Positions 62,085-64,000 of a stretch of 64,000 nucleotides of DNA are shown here, one piece after another (position 1 is the first letter of the stretch; each line of letters begins with the position of its first letter). The notes under the pieces were generated by a model. The model was given only the letters and a program-made list of their open reading frames with translations. It made no database searches and had not been told where the DNA came from. A program made the translations under genes and the position numbers. The stretch comes from Saccharomonospora sp. CUA-673 (GTDB taxonomy: Bacteria; Actinomycetota; Actinomycetes; Mycobacteriales; Pseudonocardiaceae): NCBI RefSeq assembly GCF_001942305.1, contig NZ_MKKE01000085.1, positions 113,645-177,644 on the forward strand, in the 5' to 3' direction.

Positions 62085-62492
62085 GTGTATATCGGAGAAT
62101 TGAGCCGTCGGACCGGGGTCAATGCACACCAGTTGCGCTACTACGAGGCGCAGGGTTTGTTGGCGCCGGACCGCACCGGCGCCGGATATCGCGTGTACGC
62201 GGATGCCGATGTCGTGAAGGTGAAGCAGATCCGCCACCTCCTCGATGCCGGCCTGTCGACCGAGGACATCGCCTACTTGTTGCCGTGCGCCACGGGGGAG
62301 GCCCCGGAGTTGGTCGGTTGTCCTGAGCTGCTGGCGGCCATGCGGGCCCGGCAGCAGCACCTGGACGATCAGATACTGACGCTGACGCGCTCTCGGGCGG
62401 CGCTGGCGCAGTACATCGGCAAGGCCGAACAAGCCGGCCGCGAGACCTACGGCCCCTTCGGCGCGGCCGCGGCGGGTCCGACCGTCGCCTGA
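62085..62492 (+). CDS. MerR-family regulator
   Basis: 135 residues from GTG at 62085, with AAGGAGG upstream. HTH MYIGELSRRTGVNAHQLRYYEAQGLL, wing GYRVYADADV, then a coiled-coil dimer helix (MRARQQHLDDQILTLTRSRA). Two cysteines (LLPCATGE, LVGCPEL) lie before it, but the C-terminus lacks a clear metal site. Most probably senses an organic ligand. Confidence 0.86.
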   Translation: MYIGELSRRTGVNAHQLRYYEAQGLLAPDRTGAGYRVYADADVVKVKQIRHLLDAGLSTEDIAYLLPCATGEAPELVGCPELLAAMRARQQHLDDQILTLTRSRAALAQYIGKAEQAGRETYGPFGAAAAGPTVA

Positions 62493-62508
62493 ACGGGCCG
62501 GCGTTCAG
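62489..62508. terminator. Bidirectional terminator covering both stop codons
   Basis: CTGAACG-GGCCGG-CGTTCAG, a perfect 7-bp stem. It overlaps the stop of the MerR gene (62490-62492) and of the convergent DUF222 gene (62505-62507). Confidence 0.5.
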
Positions 62509-63746
62509 CCCCTGTGGGCGACGGTGCCCGGGCGGCCGCAATCACCTGCCCCGCGACGGTCAGAAGGGTGGGGGTTCGTCGGGGTCTTCGGGCTGAGGAC
62601 GGACGTGCGACGTCCGGTGTGGGTACGTCCGAGTGGTGTGGTGACGGTGGTGGTGCCGTGGGTGGGGTCGTGGCGGGTTGTCCAGCCGGGTGTGTTCTTC
62701 ATGCGGTGATGGCGTCGGCACCGTGCGGCGAGGTTGGCCAGTGAGGTGGGTCCGTGGTCGCGGGCCCATTCTTGGATGTGGTCGGTGTCGCAGTGGCGTG
62801 CGGGCCGTCGGCACCAGGGGATAGTGCACTCGCGGTCACGCACGCGGATGGCTTCGCGGAGGGTGGTAGTGGGGCGATACCGCGACCGTCCTAGGTCGAC
62901 GGGGTCGCCGGTACCCGGGTCGCAGAGGACTTTGCGGAGCACGCTCTTGGGGTTGGTCATGATCTCCCGGCCAATGGCGCCGGGGATTGGCCCGTAGCCA
63001 TCGAGTTCGACCCCGGTCTCGGAGATCGACAGGGCGGTGTCGACGGGCATGTGTAGATAGACCATGGCCGCGGCCTGAGGCACCTGCGCACCGGGATCGT
63101 TGCCTAGCAGGAGGTCGACGGCGATGTCGGTGCGAAGCTGTTCAAGGGTGCGGGACTCGCCCTTCTTCCGCAGCTGCCGAGCCATAGCGTCCACCCGGGC
63201 ATAGCAGGCGGAGATGACCTCGGACCGGGTCGAGAGAATCAGCTCGGATTGGGCGTGATCGCCGTGCTCGACCACAACTTTGCGATCGGCCTCAGACTTA
63301 CGGGCCCGCTCCACCCGACCACCGGGATCGATCTTCTCCACGAGTCGTCCGACGATGCGCACGAGGTTGTGCGGCTGCCACGTGGTCTCGGCCGCAGACG
63401 AGAGCTTCTCCGTCAACTGCGAGTCGACCAGCAGCGCCTGCTCATCGGACAACGGCGCCGTGACATCCAAGACCCGTGAGGCGGGGTAGTACTCGATCAA
63501 CCCGGCGCGCATCGCGTCCAACAACCGAGGCATCCGCGCCACGAGACTCGACGCGTGAGCGATCCGAGCCTCAACAAACCGCACCGAGGCCCGATACTCC
63601 GGCGCCAACGCCTCAGCCAACCAAGCCCGACCCTGTGGATCCCCAGGATCAGCAGCAGCCAACGCCACCATCTCCTCAGCATCCAAACAAGCCCGCCGCC
63701 CTCGAATCGAGACAACAGTGGAAGAAACATCCCAAGAACCATTCAC
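62505..63746 (-). CDS. DUF222 / 13E12-family protein with HNH endonuclease domain (copy 2)
   Basis: 413 residues from GTG at 63746, 7 bases after a TAATAT -10 (63759-63754). DUF222 region (VRFVEARIAHASSLVARMPR, QLTEKLSSA, EQLRTDIAVDLLLGNDPGA) and HNH nuclease (ECTIPWCRRP, CDTDHIQEWARDHGP, CRRHHRMKNTPGW). Clearly homologous to copy 1 but diverged, so the pair is not a recent duplication. The same hairpin repeat lies 157 bases upstream. Confidence 0.85.
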   Translation of the reverse strand: MNGSWDVSSTVVSIRGRRACLDAEEMVALAAADPGDPQGRAWLAEALAPEYRASVRFVEARIAHASSLVARMPRLLDAMRAGLIEYYPASRVLDVTAPLSDEQALLVDSQLTEKLSSAAETTWQPHNLVRIVGRLVEKIDPGGRVERARKSEADRKVVVEHGDHAQSELILSTRSEVISACYARVDAMARQLRKKGESRTLEQLRTDIAVDLLLGNDPGAQVPQAAAMVYLHMPVDTALSISETGVELDGYGPIPGAIGREIMTNPKSVLRKVLCDPGTGDPVDLGRSRYRPTTTLREAIRVRDRECTIPWCRRPARHCDTDHIQEWARDHGPTSLANLAARCRRHHRMKNTPGWTTRHDPTHGTTTVTTPLGRTHTGRRTSVLSPKTPTNPHPSDRRGAGDCGRPGTVAHRG

Positions 63747-63753
63747 CCACCCA

Positions 63754-63759
63754 ATATTA
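63754..63759 (-). promoter_or_regulatory. -10 element of DUF222 copy 2, leaderless type
   Basis: TAATAT preceded by TG (extended -10), 7 bases before the GTG start. Copy 1 has TATCAT 6 bases before its GTG (12685-12690). The shared spacing supports both start-codon choices. Confidence 0.55.
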
Positions 63760-63831
63760 CAGAACAATCACACGAAACGAACCACCCACAAGAATGAAGA
63801 AACCCCACCACACCAACAACCCCCAGTAACG

Positions 63832-64000
63832 CACCCCCGAAGCGAAGCAAGGGCACAAACCCCCACCCCAAAAACCTCACCGAAACCAAACCCCACCCCG
63901 GAGTGTCATCCCGTCGACCTGAAACCGAAACCATCACACTGCAGGCAGGGCGCAACCCACCACAAAACCGCCACCGAACATCACAACCTTGCGCCCTGCC
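63832..64000. repeat. Hairpin repeat upstream of DUF222 copy 2, cut by window edge
   Basis: Carries the same 24-base CACCCCCGAAGCGAAG box (63832-63855), the outer arm GTGTCATCCCGTCGACC (63903-63919), the inner arm TCACACTGCAGGCAGGGC... (63934-63955) and the start of its complement TTGCGCCCTGCC (63989-64000). The distal outer arm lies beyond the window. Confidence 0.8.

Overview
The window is high-GC DNA with many GTG starts and tightly overlapped genes. It carries actinobacterial marker genes: a 13E12/DUF222-HNH family, an acVLRF1 release factor, an MptB mannosyltransferase, and a mycothiol-type DinB protein. The order ctaA - ABC transporter - mptB - sufR - sufBDCSUT matches the mycobacterial Rv1456c-Rv1466 block. 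The overall gene content suggests a Pseudonocardiaceae-like actinomycete, but that placement is inference. No rRNA, tRNA, CRISPR array or prophage was seen.

Layout. 1-4758 (minus): heme A synthase (cut by the window edge), a two-component ABC-2 transporter and mptB. 4952-11435 (plus): the SUF iron-sulfur operon behind a perfect palindrome at the sufR start. 11491-13184: a DUF222-HNH gene, a long hairpin repeat upstream of it, and a 21-bp tandem array. 13210-22719 (minus): a probable carnitine operon with an XRE-TetR fusion regulator, BKACE, carnitine dehydrogenase, betainyl-CoA thioesterase, a dipeptide-type ABC importer and a serine hydrolase. 22903-33045: dGTPase, acVLRF1, an ABC-F protein, a small HTH protein, a GT87-like membrane protein, an ABC exporter with a hydrolase, and an LCP protein. 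33088-35426: peroxiredoxin and a degenerate PAS-GGDEF-EAL protein. 35832-40144: P450, flavin monooxygenase and a divergent AraC regulator. 40101-52637: a fatty-acyl/acyl-CoA island with five acyl-CoA dehydrogenases, three SDRs, a MaoC hydratase, an APH-type kinase, CutA and a TetR regulator. 52791-61133: DnaJ-TM-NERD, homocysteine methyltransferase, a CmpX/MscS-like membrane protein, a small-protein locus, a Ser/Thr kinase and a VanW protein, the last two with extreme charged tails. 61150-64000: an imine-reductase-like gene with a divergent MerR, then a second DUF222-HNH gene with a second copy of the hairpin repeat.

How the genes work together. The SUF genes build Fe-S clusters under SufR autoregulation. 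The 13-22 kb operon looks able to import a quaternary-amine compound and convert carnitine to betaine. The acyl-CoA island contains a kinase/ACAD pair whose split architecture resembles human ACAD10/11 and bacterial LvaA/LvaC. It may therefore degrade 4-hydroxyacyl-CoAs. Matching TetR operators sit in front of the tetR/SDR pair and in front of the six-gene minus operon.

Caution. Twenty genes are interrupted by a total of 24 reading-frame breaks. In every case the gene length modulo 3 fits a missing base, never an added one. This most likely reflects one-base undercalls in the assembly rather than real pseudogenes. Such genes are annotated here as single spans, with the approximate break position given.
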